From Alistipes sp. (GTDB lineage Bacteria > Bacteroidota > Bacteroidia > Bacteroidales > Rikenellaceae), in the NCBI GenBank assembly GCA_022511345.1, contig JAFLRR010000001.1, forward strand, positions 124,001-188,000: DNA of 64,000 nt. The letters run 5' to 3'. Below, piece by piece: positions 42,768 through 53,394 of this stretch; within the stretch, counting starts at the first letter, position 1; each line of letters begins with the position of its first letter. The notes below the pieces were generated by a model. The model did not search any database. It was not told where the DNA came from and worked only from the letters and a program-made list of their open reading frames with translations. Position numbers and translations under genes: made by a program.

Positions 42768-44578
42768 CTGTTTTTTCGGTTTTTCTGGTTTTCGACCCTT
42801 TCGTCTATGGCAGATGCTGGGTAGCCGTTTTCGAATGCGCGGCGCCAGTATATGCGAGCCGTGAACTCTTCGCCCAGAGCGTCGAGTATGTCGCCGTAGT
42901 GTATTTGCAGCTCGGCCGAGTCGGAACGGTCGAGCGACAGCGCCTGCTGCATTATCCGCTTGGCTTCGGCGTTGCGTCCGGCCTTGTGCAGCGCCCACGC
43001 ATAGGTGTCCAGATAGGTGGGGTTGTTGCGCGAGAGGCGCGTTGCGCGCTCGGCCATCTCCACGGCGCGTTCACTCTCGCGGTCCTGCTCGGAGAGAAAG
43101 TATGAGTAGTTGTTCAGCACGGCGGCATTGTCGGGGTCGTATTGCAGAGCCTTGTCATACTGGGCGAAGCACTTCTTCAGCAGCGCCCTGGAGCGGGAGT
43201 TGGCCGCAGCCTTCTTGAATAGACCGGGGAAGTGCTCGTCGCCTGCGGGGTTGATTATCTCGGCGGCCCGCATCTGGTATGTGTCGCCAATGAATCCGTG
43301 TATGACGCTGCGCAGCGAGTCGCTGTCGGCCCTCTTGAGGGCGTTGAGATAGCTCTTCTCGGCCTCGACATGGCGGCCCGTGATGCTCAGGGTGTTGCCC
43401 TCGCGCAGGTAGAGGCGGCTATCCTCGGGGAATATGCGCAACGCCTCGGCTATATATTTTGCCGTCGAGTCTATGCGGCGGAAGAGGTATCCCTCGATGT
43501 CTATGACCATTTCGTAGTTGCGTTTTGCCGCGCGCGTGCCGTCGAGACGACTCTTGTAGAGCTCCAGTGCGCGTTCTCTCTCGCCCGAGGCCATCAGGTG
43601 CGCGGCATAGGCGTCGAGCACCTCGGCGTCGTCGGGATATTTGAGCTGCAGAATCAGCACGAGACCCGAAATCTGCGGATAATAGCGCACGTAGAAGTCG
43701 CGGTCGGAGGTGAAACGCTCCAGCTGGCGCAGCTTGTCTTTGACCGGCATGGCGTCGTTGCGGAATATGTCGGCCGTGATGTCCAGATAGTTCTCGGTCT
43801 GGTTGCGGTGGTTGTAGAACTCGGCTAAAGCTATCTGCGCGCGCAGGTCGAGCGAATCCATGGCCAGCGCCTCGCGCAGCGTGGTGCGGGCGAGCGAGTC
43901 GCGGCCGGTGGCTGCATAGAGCGAGCCGAGCGATATGCGGCTCTGGATGTCGTATGGAGCCTCTGCGGCTGCAGCCTCGGCTTCGGCCACGGCGCGGTCG
44001 TACTGATGCGTGCCCACGAGCAGCCCCTGCTTGATTTCGCTCAGGGCCGGTATGCGGCCGAACCGTACCTCGGCCGAGTCGAGTATGATGAGCGCCGAGA
44101 ATGGCTTGTTGTGCTGCTGGTATAGGAGCGCGAGCATGCGGTAGTTCTCGGGGTCGTCGGGTTCGGAGGCCACAATCTTCTCGAACTCGGTGAGCGCCTG
44201 GCCGTAGTTGCCGTTGATTATCAGCATGCGTGCATACTGCCGGGCATACCACTTGTTGGTCGTGTCGGCCAGCCGCGCACGGCGTGCATACTGCTCGGCT
44301 TCGGCTGGCGACTCGGTTTCGATGCTGGTCGAGAGCATGTATAGTGCCGGGGCGTATGCCGAATCGCGACTGATGGCCCGCATGAGCATGTTGCGGCCTG
44401 CGGCGGTGTCGCCGTCGGACAGCATGAGCCTTATGCCGTCGGTGTAGTCGTAGAGCGATGCCAAAGAGTCGGGCACAGGCTCACCGGCAGAGGCGCCGAG
44501 GTCGGGCCGCGGCACGAATCCGCAGCAGAACATCAACACCGGTATCAGTGCAGCCAGCCGTCTCATGGTCAGCATCAT
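42764..44578 (-). CDS. Tetratricopeptide repeat protein
   Basis: Multiple TPR-like repeats (LNNYSYFLSEQDRESERAVEMAERATRLSRNNPTYLDTYAWALHKAGRNAEAKRIM). Confidence 0.9.
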   Translation of the reverse strand: MMLTMRRLAALIPVLMFCCGFVPRPDLGASAGEPVPDSLASLYDYTDGIRLMLSDGDTAAGRNMLMRAISRDSAYAPALYMLSTSIETESPAEAEQYARRARLADTTNKWYARQYARMLIINGNYGQALTEFEKIVASEPDDPENYRMLALLYQQHNKPFSALIILDSAEVRFGRIPALSEIKQGLLVGTHQYDRAVAEAEAAAAEAPYDIQSRISLGSLYAATGRDSLARTTLREALAMDSLDLRAQIALAEFYNHRNQTENYLDITADIFRNDAMPVKDKLRQLERFTSDRDFYVRYYPQISGLVLILQLKYPDDAEVLDAYAAHLMASGERERALELYKSRLDGTRAAKRNYEMVIDIEGYLFRRIDSTAKYIAEALRIFPEDSRLYLREGNTLSITGRHVEAEKSYLNALKRADSDSLRSVIHGFIGDTYQMRAAEIINPAGDEHFPGLFKKAAANSRSRALLKKCFAQYDKALQYDPDNAAVLNNYSYFLSEQDRESERAVEMAERATRLSRNNPTYLDTYAWALHKAGRNAEAKRIMQQALSLDRSDSAELQIHYGDILDALGEEFTARIYWRRAFENGYPASAIDERVENQKNRKNR

Positions 44579-44584
44579 GCGGCG

Positions 44585-45610
44585 TCAGAGCGCCGAGTCG
44601 AACTGGTGAAGGAAACGTACGTCGTTCTCGAAATAGAGTCTCAGGTCGCGTACGCCGTACTTGAGCATGGCTATGCGCTCGACACCCATGCCGAAAGCGA
44701 ATCCCGAGTAACGCTTGGGGTCTATGCCGCTGGCTTCAAGCACATTGGGGTCTACCATTCCGCAACCCATGATTTCGAGCCATCCCGTGCCCTTGCAGAC
44801 GTTGCAACCCTTGCCGCCGCAGAGCGAGCACGACACGTCGACCTCGGCCGACGGCTCGGTGAATGGGAAGTACGAGGGGCGCAGGCGGATGACGGTGTTC
44901 TCGCCGAACATCTCCTTGGCGAAATAGAGCAGCGACTGCTTCATGTCGGCAAACGACACTCCTTCGTCGATGTAGAGACCCTCGACCTGGTGGAATATGC
45001 AGTGCGCACGGTATGAGATGGCCTCGTTGCGGAATACGCGGCCGGGGCATATGACTCTCAGAGGCGGCTTCTGGCGCTCCATGGTCCGCACCTGTATCGA
45101 CGATGTGTGCGTGCGCAGCAGAATGTCGGGGTTGCGCTCGATGAAGAAGGTGTCCTGCATGTCGCGTGCGGGATGCTCGGGCGCGAAGTTGAGGGCCGAG
45201 AATACGTGGTGGTCGTCCTCGATTTCGGGGCCTTCGGCCACGGTGTAGCCCAGGCGCGAGAAGATTTCGATTATCTCGTTCTTGACGAGCGATATGGGGT
45301 GGCGCGAGCCGAGCTCCTCGGCGGTGCCGGGGCGGCTCTTGTCCTCGATGTGAGCCGCAGCGGCCGAGGCGGCGTTCTGCACCTGCTCGCGCAGGTCGGC
45401 AATGCGCTGCTGCGCGGCGTTTTTCAGGGCGTTGAGTCTCTGTCCGAGTTCGCGTTTAAGCTCGGGAGCCACGCTCTTGAACTCCTCCATGAGAGCCGTC
45501 AGCTCGCCCTTTTTGCCGAGGATGCGTATTCTGAACTCCTCGACTTCGGCGGCCGTTTTGGCGTTGAACTGCTCCACGCGAGCGAGAAGCTCCTCAATTT
45601 TGCCTGTCAT
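44585..45610 (-). CDS. pheS: Phenylalanyl-tRNA synthetase alpha subunit
   Basis: [75 protein letters not shown]. Confidence 0.97.
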   Translation of the reverse strand: MTGKIEELLARVEQFNAKTAAEVEEFRIRILGKKGELTALMEEFKSVAPELKRELGQRLNALKNAAQQRIADLREQVQNAASAAAAHIEDKSRPGTAEELGSRHPISLVKNEIIEIFSRLGYTVAEGPEIEDDHHVFSALNFAPEHPARDMQDTFFIERNPDILLRTHTSSIQVRTMERQKPPLRVICPGRVFRNEAISYRAHCIFHQVEGLYIDEGVSFADMKQSLLYFAKEMFGENTVIRLRPSYFPFTEPSAEVDVSCSLCGGKGCNVCKGTGWLEIMGCGMVDPNVLEASGIDPKRYSGFAFGMGVERIAMLKYGVRDLRLYFENDVRFLHQFDSAL

Positions 45611-45674
45611 ATTTCGGGATATTAGAAATTTTACATACTTTTATAACCGAACAAAGTTATAAAAATTTTGCGAT

Positions 45675-47957
45675 ATGATACGCGCGACGATTCCTATTCT
45701 TCTTGCCGTACTGACGCTGCACATGTCTGCCCGGGCGCAGACGACGGGCCTTACGCTCAGCGGAGGAGGTGCCAAAGGTCTCTACCACATAGGCGTGATT
45801 CAGGCCCTCGAGGAGAACGAAATACCTGTGGACTACGTCTCCGGAACGTCGATGGGCGCCGTAATCGGAGGTCTCTACGCTGCCGGCTATTCGCCCGAAG
45901 AGATGCGCGCCATAGCCGAGTCGGGCGAGATAGCCAAGTGGGTATCGGGAGTTATCGGTCCGGAGTACGAGTCGTTCTACCGCCGTTCGCGCGAGAATGC
46001 CTCGTGGGTAACCCTGCGGCTGGGAGAGAAGAACAACCGCACGGAGTTCATCCTGCCGGCCAATCTGATCTCATCGTCGCAGATAGACCTGGCGCTGGTG
46101 GGTCTGCTCTCGGGCGCCGATGCCGTTTCGGGCTGCGACTTCGACAAGCTGATGGTTCCCTTCCGATGCGTGGCGGCCGACATGGTGTCGCGTCAGCCGG
46201 TGACCCTGCGCAACGGACGGCTCGGCGAAGCCATCCGCTCGTCTATGTCCATACCGCTGGTATTCAAGCCAATGAAGCGCGACACGATGCTTCTCTACGA
46301 TGGCGGCATATACGACAACTTCCCGTGGCGAAGCCTCGAAGAGACCTTCGCTCCCGACGATTTTATAGGCAGTATCTGCACCTCGGGCAACATCATGCCC
46401 GATGCTGACAGCAACGTGCTCGAGCAGGCCTTCATGCTCGTTATGAACCATACCGACTACACCATGCCCGAGGACCGCAGCGTTATCATACGGCGTCCGG
46501 TGCCCGTGGGTCTGCTCGACTTCGACCGCGCAACCGAGATTATCGACTGGGGATATGCCGACGCAATGGCCTGCATGGACCAGATAAAGAGTCTGGTCAA
46601 GAGTCGGCGTCCGCGTGCCGAGGTCGAGGCGCGCCGCAGCGCATTCAGGTCGATGATGCCGCCGCTGGTTTTCGAGAATTTCGATATAGAGGGACTGTCG
46701 GAAGAGCAGATGATTTATGCCGAGAAGCTGCTTGATATCGATACCGGCGAAGGGCTTCCGTTCGAACAGTTCCGTACCGACTGCCTGCGTATGCTGGCCG
46801 ACGGCGATTTCGACATGGAGTTCCCCGAGGTGACCTACGACAGCCTGGCGTGCAGCTACTCGGTCGCGCTGCCGCTGAAGCCCAAGCCCGAGATGTCGCT
46901 GCTCATAGGCGGCAACATCTCCTCGACGGCCTTCAACGAGGCCTACGTGGGCTTCAACTACAAGAGCGTAGGCCGTACCGTGCAGCGATTTTTTGCCGAC
47001 CTCTATGTCGGTCCGCTCTATTCGATGGGTGCAGCCGGCGGCCGCACCACATTCGTCTCGAAGCGGCCTTTGCTGCTCGAGTACTCCTACAACTTCTCGC
47101 TGCACAACTCCATGAAGGGCAACTTCGGCAATCTCTCCGACGTGGACAACACGCGCAAGATGCGCCAAATCGAGAACTACCTCTCGCTGAGCTTCGGCAC
47201 GGCCCTCTCGCACAAGAGCCTGCTGTCGCTGACAGTCAACGGCGGTCTGAACTCGTACAACTACTACGAGGGCGCCGACGAGAACAACGCCGAAACCTCG
47301 CGCACGCGCTTCCTCTACGTGGCTCCCGGATTAAAGTACGAGCGCAACACCATCGACCGCCGGCTCTTCCCGCGTCTGGGTTCGCGCATAGCCCTCTCGG
47401 CAGGATATATCTACGGCCGCGACGACTACCGCCGCAGCCTTATCTACGGACCCTTCTTCGGTTCGGGCTTCGACCGCAACACAAGACAATGGGCCGTGGC
47501 GCATCTTGAGGGCGAGGTCTACTTCGACATACCCTCGTGCCCGCACTTCTCGCTGGGCCTGATGGTCGATGCGGCGGTGTCGAACCATCCGCACTTCGAC
47601 AACATCGAATCGACGACCGTCACCGCTCCGCGTTTTGCACCTACACCACACTCGCAGATGATATACATGCCCTGCCACTTCTCGAACAAGTATGCCGGGG
47701 CCGGCATCATGCCTACGTTCAACATAACGACGGAGCTGATGCTGCGTGCGGGTGTCTATACCATGGTGCGCGAGCGTTTTGCCGACTCGGAGCCGCGCTG
47801 GAACCACAGCGCCGACCTGTCGCTCGTCTATAGTACGCGCCTGGGGCCGGTGAGCCTGTCGCTGACCAAGTACGACTTCAGCAGCCGCAACAACATCTAT
47901 CTGGCGGTCAATTTCGGATACACGATATTCGCGCCGCGGGGCATGTACAACCGATGA
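45675..47957 (+). CDS. Patatin-like phospholipase with outer-membrane beta-barrel (BamA/TamA-like) C-terminus
   Basis: LTLSGGGAKGLYHIGVIQALEE, GTSMGAVIGGLYAAGY; long beta-rich C-terminal half. Confidence 0.9.
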   Translation: MIRATIPILLAVLTLHMSARAQTTGLTLSGGGAKGLYHIGVIQALEENEIPVDYVSGTSMGAVIGGLYAAGYSPEEMRAIAESGEIAKWVSGVIGPEYESFYRRSRENASWVTLRLGEKNNRTEFILPANLISSSQIDLALVGLLSGADAVSGCDFDKLMVPFRCVAADMVSRQPVTLRNGRLGEAIRSSMSIPLVFKPMKRDTMLLYDGGIYDNFPWRSLEETFAPDDFIGSICTSGNIMPDADSNVLEQAFMLVMNHTDYTMPEDRSVIIRRPVPVGLLDFDRATEIIDWGYADAMACMDQIKSLVKSRRPRAEVEARRSAFRSMMPPLVFENFDIEGLSEEQMIYAEKLLDIDTGEGLPFEQFRTDCLRMLADGDFDMEFPEVTYDSLACSYSVALPLKPKPEMSLLIGGNISSTAFNEAYVGFNYKSVGRTVQRFFADLYVGPLYSMGAAGGRTTFVSKRPLLLEYSYNFSLHNSMKGNFGNLSDVDNTRKMRQIENYLSLSFGTALSHKSLLSLTVNGGLNSYNYYEGADENNAETSRTRFLYVAPGLKYERNTIDRRLFPRLGSRIALSAGYIYGRDDYRRSLIYGPFFGSGFDRNTRQWAVAHLEGEVYFDIPSCPHFSLGLMVDAAVSNHPHFDNIESTTVTAPRFAPTPHSQMIYMPCHFSNKYAGAGIMPTFNITTELMLRAGVYTMVRERFADSEPRWNHSADLSLVYSTRLGPVSLSLTKYDFSSRNNIYLAVNFGYTIFAPRGMYNR

Positions 47958-47964
47958 GCGCACG

Positions 47965-47998
47965 AAAACAGGGCGGCCCCGAAAGGCCGCCCTGTTTT
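47965..47998. terminator. Bidirectional terminator between patatin gene and recJ
   Basis: AAAACAGGGCGGCC-CCGAAA-GGCCGCCCTGTTTT. Confidence 0.85.
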
Positions 47999-48015
47999 AG
48001 ATAAGCCCGTTCGGG

Positions 48016-49776
48016 CTATTTTACCGGCTTTATATCCTTTATTCGCAGCTGCGTGGTGACGCTGCCGCGGTAGTGGTTTTCGACAATCTGGTAGCAGACG
48101 TCGACAGGGTGCCCCTTGCGTATCCACTCGTAGTGCGTCGGCTGCTGGAAGGCAATCGACTGAATGGTTGTATTGGGCTTCTGGCGCTGCATCAGATCCA
48201 TGCGCAGGTGTTCGCACTCGGCACCCACGAGCCGAGCATCGCCGTGGTTGCTGGCGCCGTATGTGGCGAATACCGGCGATGCGTTGCCGGGACCGAAGGG
48301 CTGGAAGCGGTTCAGGTCGCGGTGAAAGGCCGGAGTGATGTCCGAAAAGAGCAGTTCGCTGTCGACCTCGACCTGCGGGATGAGCATGTCGGGGTCGATG
48401 TTCTGCTCGACATAGTCGTTAAAGCGGCGCGTGAACTCGTCGACATTCTCGGGTCTCATGGTCAGACCTGCGGCGTACATGTGCCCGCCGAAATTCTCGA
48501 GCAGGTCGGAGCACGACTCCACGGCGCGGTAGAGGTCGAAACCGGGCACCGAGCGGGCCGAGCCGGTGACGAAACCGTTGCTCATGGTCAGCACCACGGT
48601 GGGGCGGTAGTAGGTCTCGATGAGTCGCGAGGCCACGATTCCCACGATGCCCTTCATCCACTTGGGATTGTAGATTACGGTGCTTTTGCGCAGCTTCATT
48701 TCGGGGTTGCTCTCGATGTAGTCGTGGGCCTGCTGCGTGACGCTGCGGTCGATGCTCTTGCGGTCACGGTTGTAGGTGTCGATAATCTTGCCGAACTCCT
48801 TCGCTGCGCTCTCGTGGCTCTCGACGAGCAGCTCGACGGCGGCATGTCCGCCCGATGGAGCGGCGTTTTCGTCGTTCTCGTCCATGCGCATGCGGCCTGC
48901 GGCGTTGATGCGTGGACCGATTTTGAAGACTATGTCGTCGATGGTTATGCTGTGCTTGTCCAGCCCGCAGATCTTGATTATCGACTGCAGACCCTTCGAC
49001 GGCCTGTCGTTGAGGCGCTTGAGACCATAGTAGGCCAATATGCGATTCTCGCCCGTGAGGGGTACGATATCCGAGGCGATGCTCACGACCAGGAGGTCGA
49101 GCAGTCCCTCGATTTCCGAGAACGGGATGTCGTTGCGGGCCGCATAGGCCTGCACCAATTTGAAACCCACGCCGCAACCCGACAGCTCATCGAACGGATA
49201 GCTGCAGTCGTTGCGCTTGGGGTCGAGAACGGCCACCGCGTCGGGAATCTCCTCGGCGGGAAGGTGATGGTCGCAGATGATGAAATCCACGCCCTTGTTC
49301 TTCGCATAGACAACTTTCTCGACGGCTTTTATTCCGCAGTCGAGCGCTATGACCAGCGTCACGCCCTTGCGCGCCGCATGGTCTATACCCTTGACCGATA
49401 TGCCGTAGCCTTCGGTATAGCGGTCGGGGATGTAGAACGACAGGTTCTTGTGACCTATCTTGCGGAGGAACTTGTAGACCAGGGCTACCGCCGTGGTTCC
49501 GTCCACGTCGTAGTCGCCGTAGACCATTATCTTCTCTCCGTCGCGCACCGCGCGCCCGATTCGCTCGACAGCGCGCTCCATGTCCTTCATCAGGAAGGGG
49601 TCATGCAGGTCCGCGAGCTGCGGATTGAAGAATGTCCGTGCCGCTTCTACAGTGTCTATGCCTCGTTGTACCAGCAGATTGGCAAGCACCGGCGAAATCC
49701 CGAGAGCGGCAGCGAGCTGCGCCACCGCCTCCGGATTGCCCTGAGGCTTGACAACCCATCGTTTTTCTATGGGCAT
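48016..49776 (-). CDS. recJ: Single-stranded-DNA-specific exonuclease RecJ
   Basis: IMVYGDYDVDGTTAVALVYKFL; DFIICDHHLPAEEIPDAVAVLDPKR; GPRINAAGRM. Confidence 0.96.
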   Translation of the reverse strand: MPIEKRWVVKPQGNPEAVAQLAAALGISPVLANLLVQRGIDTVEAARTFFNPQLADLHDPFLMKDMERAVERIGRAVRDGEKIMVYGDYDVDGTTAVALVYKFLRKIGHKNLSFYIPDRYTEGYGISVKGIDHAARKGVTLVIALDCGIKAVEKVVYAKNKGVDFIICDHHLPAEEIPDAVAVLDPKRNDCSYPFDELSGCGVGFKLVQAYAARNDIPFSEIEGLLDLLVVSIASDIVPLTGENRILAYYGLKRLNDRPSKGLQSIIKICGLDKHSITIDDIVFKIGPRINAAGRMRMDENDENAAPSGGHAAVELLVESHESAAKEFGKIIDTYNRDRKSIDRSVTQQAHDYIESNPEMKLRKSTVIYNPKWMKGIVGIVASRLIETYYRPTVVLTMSNGFVTGSARSVPGFDLYRAVESCSDLLENFGGHMYAAGLTMRPENVDEFTRRFNDYVEQNIDPDMLIPQVEVDSELLFSDITPAFHRDLNRFQPFGPGNASPVFATYGASNHGDARLVGAECEHLRMDLMQRQKPNTTIQSIAFQQPTHYEWIRKGHPVDVCYQIVENHYRGSVTTQLRIKDIKPVK

Positions 49777-49781
49777 AATCT

Positions 49782-50468
49782 TTAATTTTTATATATTTTA
49801 ACATTCAAATTCCTGCTTAATGCGTCCGTAAGACGCTCTTTAACATCTTCAATGTTCGTTTTGCAGCCTCTTTCGCGCTCTACCGACGTCACGCCCCTGT
49901 CGGTAAATCCGCAGGGGTTTATCCTGTCGAACCACGACAGGTCGGTCGAGACGTTGAGCGCCAGGCCGTGCATGGTTATATAACGCGAGGCGCGAACGCC
50001 TATTGCGCAGATTTTGCGCGGGCGGGTCGATTTTTCATCCACCCATACTCCCGACGCGCCCGCTATGCGGCCGGCAACGATGCCGAATGCCGCCACGGTG
50101 TCGATTACCGACTGCTCCAGAGCCTCGATATACTCCTTCAGGCCCATGCCCGTCCGCTCCAGGTCGAGTATGGGGTAGCACACAATCTGTCCCGGACCGT
50201 GGAAAGTTATGTCGCCGCCGCGGTCTGTGCGTCTGAACTCGGCGCCCAGGCTGCGCAGATACTCCTCGCTGACCAGCAGGTTGGACTGCTTGCCGCTCTT
50301 ACCGAGCGTGTAGACGGGCGGATGCTCGGTCATGAGCAGCGTGCCCGCCTCTGACGGCAGGTGGAGAGCCTTGCGCTGCAGGGCGTCGTCGAACAGACGG
50401 CGCTGCAGCTCGGTGCACTCGTCATAGGGCATGAGCCCCAGATCACGGTATGCGACTCTGTTGTCCAT
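49782..50468 (-). CDS. lipB: Octanoyltransferase LipB
   Basis: LLMTEHPPVYTLGKSG; RGGDITFHGPGQIVCYPILDL; AIGVRASRYITMHGLALNV. Confidence 0.95.
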   Translation of the reverse strand: MDNRVAYRDLGLMPYDECTELQRRLFDDALQRKALHLPSEAGTLLMTEHPPVYTLGKSGKQSNLLVSEEYLRSLGAEFRRTDRGGDITFHGPGQIVCYPILDLERTGMGLKEYIEALEQSVIDTVAAFGIVAGRIAGASGVWVDEKSTRPRKICAIGVRASRYITMHGLALNVSTDLSWFDRINPCGFTDRGVTSVERERGCKTNIEDVKERLTDALSRNLNVKIYKN

Positions 50469-50528
50469 AGTCCTTAGCCGGTTCGGCGTCCGGACACATG
50501 TCCGGCAGCCCGTGGGCGTTTCCGCGCC

Positions 50529-51410
50529 CTACCTGCGGGCGATGCTCCGGGCAGCCTCGTCGGCCATGTACGACGAACGCACGAGGGGTCCGCTCGCACA
50601 GTGGTCGAAGCCCGCGTCGAGAGCCTCGCGGCGGTATCTTTCGAACTTCTCTGGGGAGATGTAAGCCGCAACGGGATAGTGCTCCGGAGAAGGTCGCAGA
50701 TACTGACCTATCGTCACGATGCGCACGCCCGCCTGACGCAGGTCGTGCAGCGTTCGCAACACTTCTTCATCGTCCTCGCCCAGACCTACCATCATTCCGC
50801 TCTTGGCTGTCGCGCCGCTGTCGGCTATGTGCTTGAGCACAGCCAGACTGGTTGCGTAGCGCGCCCTGGAGCGAACGAGCGGTGTGAGTCGTTCGACGGT
50901 TTCGATGTTGTGCCCGACGATGTCGGGCTTCGCCGCCAGCACCGTGTCGATAAGTTCGGCGCGGGCGTCGAAATCGGGAATAAGGAGCTCAATCGTTGCT
51001 TCGGGATTCCGTCTGCGTATGGCCTCGACGGTTGCGGCCCAGTGGCCGGCACCCCCGTCCGGGAGGTCGTCGCGTGTGACGGATGTTAAGACAACATGCC
51101 TGAGGCCCATTAGCGACACGCTCTCGGCGACCCTTTCGGGTTCCTGCTTGTCGAGCGGCAGCGGCCGCCCGGACTGCGTAGCGCAGAAACGGCAGTTTCT
51201 GGTACATATCCCTCCCGCTATCATGAATGTCGCTGTTCTGCGACTCCAGCACTCGGCCTGGTTCGGACACCGTCCGCTGCTGCAAATGGTGTGCAGCGAG
51301 TGTTCGTCGACGATATGGCGCACCTGGGCGTATTCGGCCGTTCGGTGAAGCCTTATCTTCAGCCAGTCGGGTTTTCGGGATAGTTCTACTTCGCCATGAG
51401 ACTTCGGCAT
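50529..51410 (-). CDS. lipA: Lipoyl synthase
   Basis: CSSGRCPNQAECWSRRTATFMIAGGICTRNCRFCAT; start trimmed from ORF track. Confidence 0.96.
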   Translation of the reverse strand: MPKSHGEVELSRKPDWLKIRLHRTAEYAQVRHIVDEHSLHTICSSGRCPNQAECWSRRTATFMIAGGICTRNCRFCATQSGRPLPLDKQEPERVAESVSLMGLRHVVLTSVTRDDLPDGGAGHWAATVEAIRRRNPEATIELLIPDFDARAELIDTVLAAKPDIVGHNIETVERLTPLVRSRARYATSLAVLKHIADSGATAKSGMMVGLGEDDEEVLRTLHDLRQAGVRIVTIGQYLRPSPEHYPVAAYISPEKFERYRREALDAGFDHCASGPLVRSSYMADEAARSIARR

Positions 51411-51546
51411 TTTAAGTTCATTATTTTCCAATTGGTGCAAAAATACGAAAAAAAACCGTAATACCAAAACCGCGCCGGGCGTGCGCGCACGAAAAAGCGG
51501 GAGAGGCTGCTGCGAACCTCTCCCGCTCTGTGGGGTTTTGCCGGCT

Positions 51547-52074
51547 TCAGAGCCAACCCATGCTGCCGCTGTCGTCATGCTCGGGCAGCGGCGCCGGAGC
51601 GGAGGCTGCATAGCCGGCCGCCACGAGGCATAGTATGCGCCACCCTTCGGGCAGGTCGACGAAGCCGCGCAGATACTGCTCGGCGGTGCCGGCCGACGGG
51701 TCCTCCTTAAGGTGGGGACGGCCGTTGACATGCACCCAGCACGAGGCCAGACCCTCGTCCACGGCCGCAAGCTGCAGAATGGTGGCCGCTATGGCCGCAT
51801 TGTCGACCCACAGGTCGCAGGCGGCGGTGTCGCCCGCGACTATGAATACCAACGGAGCGTTTTTGACGAATGCCGAGCCGTAGTCGCGCATGGAGGCCAT
51901 GCGCACTATTGTGTCGCGGTCGTCAGTGGCTATGATTCGCGTCGAGCGCGTGTTGCGGGCTGAAGGGGCCGTGAGGGCCGCCTGCATGAGTCGTTCGGCC
52001 GTGGCGCGGTCGACGGGCCGCTCTTCGAATTTGCGGGTGCTGCGCCGCTTTTCGATCACCTCCTTAAAATCCAT
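51547..52074 (-). CDS. Nitroreductase family protein
   Basis: EVIEKRRSTRKFEERPVDRATAERLMQAALTAPSARNTRSTRIIA. Confidence 0.9.
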   Translation of the reverse strand: MDFKEVIEKRRSTRKFEERPVDRATAERLMQAALTAPSARNTRSTRIIATDDRDTIVRMASMRDYGSAFVKNAPLVFIVAGDTAACDLWVDNAAIAATILQLAAVDEGLASCWVHVNGRPHLKEDPSAGTAEQYLRGFVDLPEGWRILCLVAAGYAASAPAPLPEHDDSGSMGWL

Positions 52075-52143
52075 TTTTCTACTATTTTGTTGTTTTTCTG
52101 AATAACCGTACGGAATTACCCTACTGCAAATATAGTGAAATTT

Positions 52144-52332
52144 TTAAGGGCGGGGGATGCCGCGCATGGGAAATGACAGAGTGCGGGCATCGAGACAGGC
52201 CGACGAATAGGGATTGTCCCAACTGGCAGCGTTGCCGTTGCTGACTGTCAGGCGCTGCGGAATATCCTGCGCCGCAACACGACAAAAACAAGCGGCGGCG
52301 CACATCTCCAAAATCGTGAACAGCGGTCTCAT
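52144..52332 (-). CDS. Possible small secreted peptide (62 aa)
   Basis: MRPLFTILEMCAAACFCRVAAQDIPQRLTVSNGNAASWDNPYSSACLDARTLSFPMRGIPRP; ATG overlaps the upstream XRE stop (ATGA). Confidence 0.35.
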   Translation of the reverse strand: MRPLFTILEMCAAACFCRVAAQDIPQRLTVSNGNAASWDNPYSSACLDARTLSFPMRGIPRP

Positions 52333-52550
52333 CGCTCTGCTTCCGGCTGGTCGGGCCGGTACTCTATCAAATCGCCGGGCTGGCAATCCAACGTGCGGCA
52401 GATGGCATCCAGGGTCGTGAAGCGCACGGCGCGTATCTTGCCGGTTTTCAGCTTCGACAAGTTCACGAGCGATATGTCGACACGCTCGGCAAGCTCCGAC
52501 AGAGACATCTTCCGCCGCGCCAGCATCACGTCCAAATTCATTATTATCAT
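52329..52550 (-). CDS. XRE-family helix-turn-helix regulator
   Basis: MLARRKMSLSELAERVDISLVNLSKLKTGKIRAVRFTTLDAICRTLDCQPGDLIEY. Confidence 0.92.
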   Translation of the reverse strand: MIIMNLDVMLARRKMSLSELAERVDISLVNLSKLKTGKIRAVRFTTLDAICRTLDCQPGDLIEYRPDQPEAER

Positions 52551-52563
52551 AGTGTTGCGTATA

Positions 52564-53241
52564 TTACAGTGTAAAACTCTCCTCCTCGTTCAGGCGGTAG
52601 CCTACGGCCAGCATCTCGGCCAGCACCAGCATGCACAAAGGTACTGAAAAAGTCCCGAACGACACCTGAATCATGCCGAAGAAAACATCGGCGAACGGCG
52701 TGCCCGATATGACATGTTTGACAGCGAAGTGGTCGAAGATGTGAAAATTGTCCTCGACGGCGCAGTAGATGAATGTCAGCAGTGCCGCCCAGCGCATAAT
52801 TCGCGGAGCCGAGCGTCTAAAGACCTGGCCGGTGCGGATGCCGTGCAGAAATCCCGCCAACAGCCATAACAACAGCACGAAAAGCACAAGCGTGACGGCC
52901 CAGCGCACGCCGAGCATCGCTTTGCACCACGCCAACACATGACGGCAGTCGTCGGGCAAGCGCCCCGTAACCGAGTAGGCCACTATCTCGCGGGGCAGAG
53001 CCTCGATTTCGGGCGTGCCGTCGGCGGCCGTGCGCAGGGTTATGGGTTCGACCGGCTGGTCGCTGCTGTTGGGATTGAGCCATACACCCGCGGTGCCTAT
53101 GACGGCCACGCTGTCGGAAGATATGTAGTCGCGGTCGCAGAATGTCTGGGCGGTAGTCAGCGTCAGCTGCGCCGCAGCGAATATACACAGCGCCGAGAGC
53201 AGCGCGGCAACGCGTTTGGAGATTGATTTCGGAAAGTTCAT
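52564..53241 (-). CDS. DUF2975-like membrane protein
   Basis: Several TM segments, immediately upstream of the XRE gene (an arrangement typical of DUF2975). Confidence 0.65.
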   Translation of the reverse strand: MNFPKSISKRVAALLSALCIFAAAQLTLTTAQTFCDRDYISSDSVAVIGTAGVWLNPNSSDQPVEPITLRTAADGTPEIEALPREIVAYSVTGRLPDDCRHVLAWCKAMLGVRWAVTLVLFVLLLWLLAGFLHGIRTGQVFRRSAPRIMRWAALLTFIYCAVEDNFHIFDHFAVKHVISGTPFADVFFGMIQVSFGTFSVPLCMLVLAEMLAVGYRLNEEESFTL

Positions 53242-53394
53242 AGCGTAAAATATTAGATGTTTTTAATAAAATATTTATCGTTTATCGTTAACAAAGGTAT
53301 GCAAAATATTTCGACTTCCAAATTTTTTCGGCAAAAGAGACGGAAAATTTTCCGTGAATATCTATATTTGTGGCTCGCAATAAACCGATTACGT

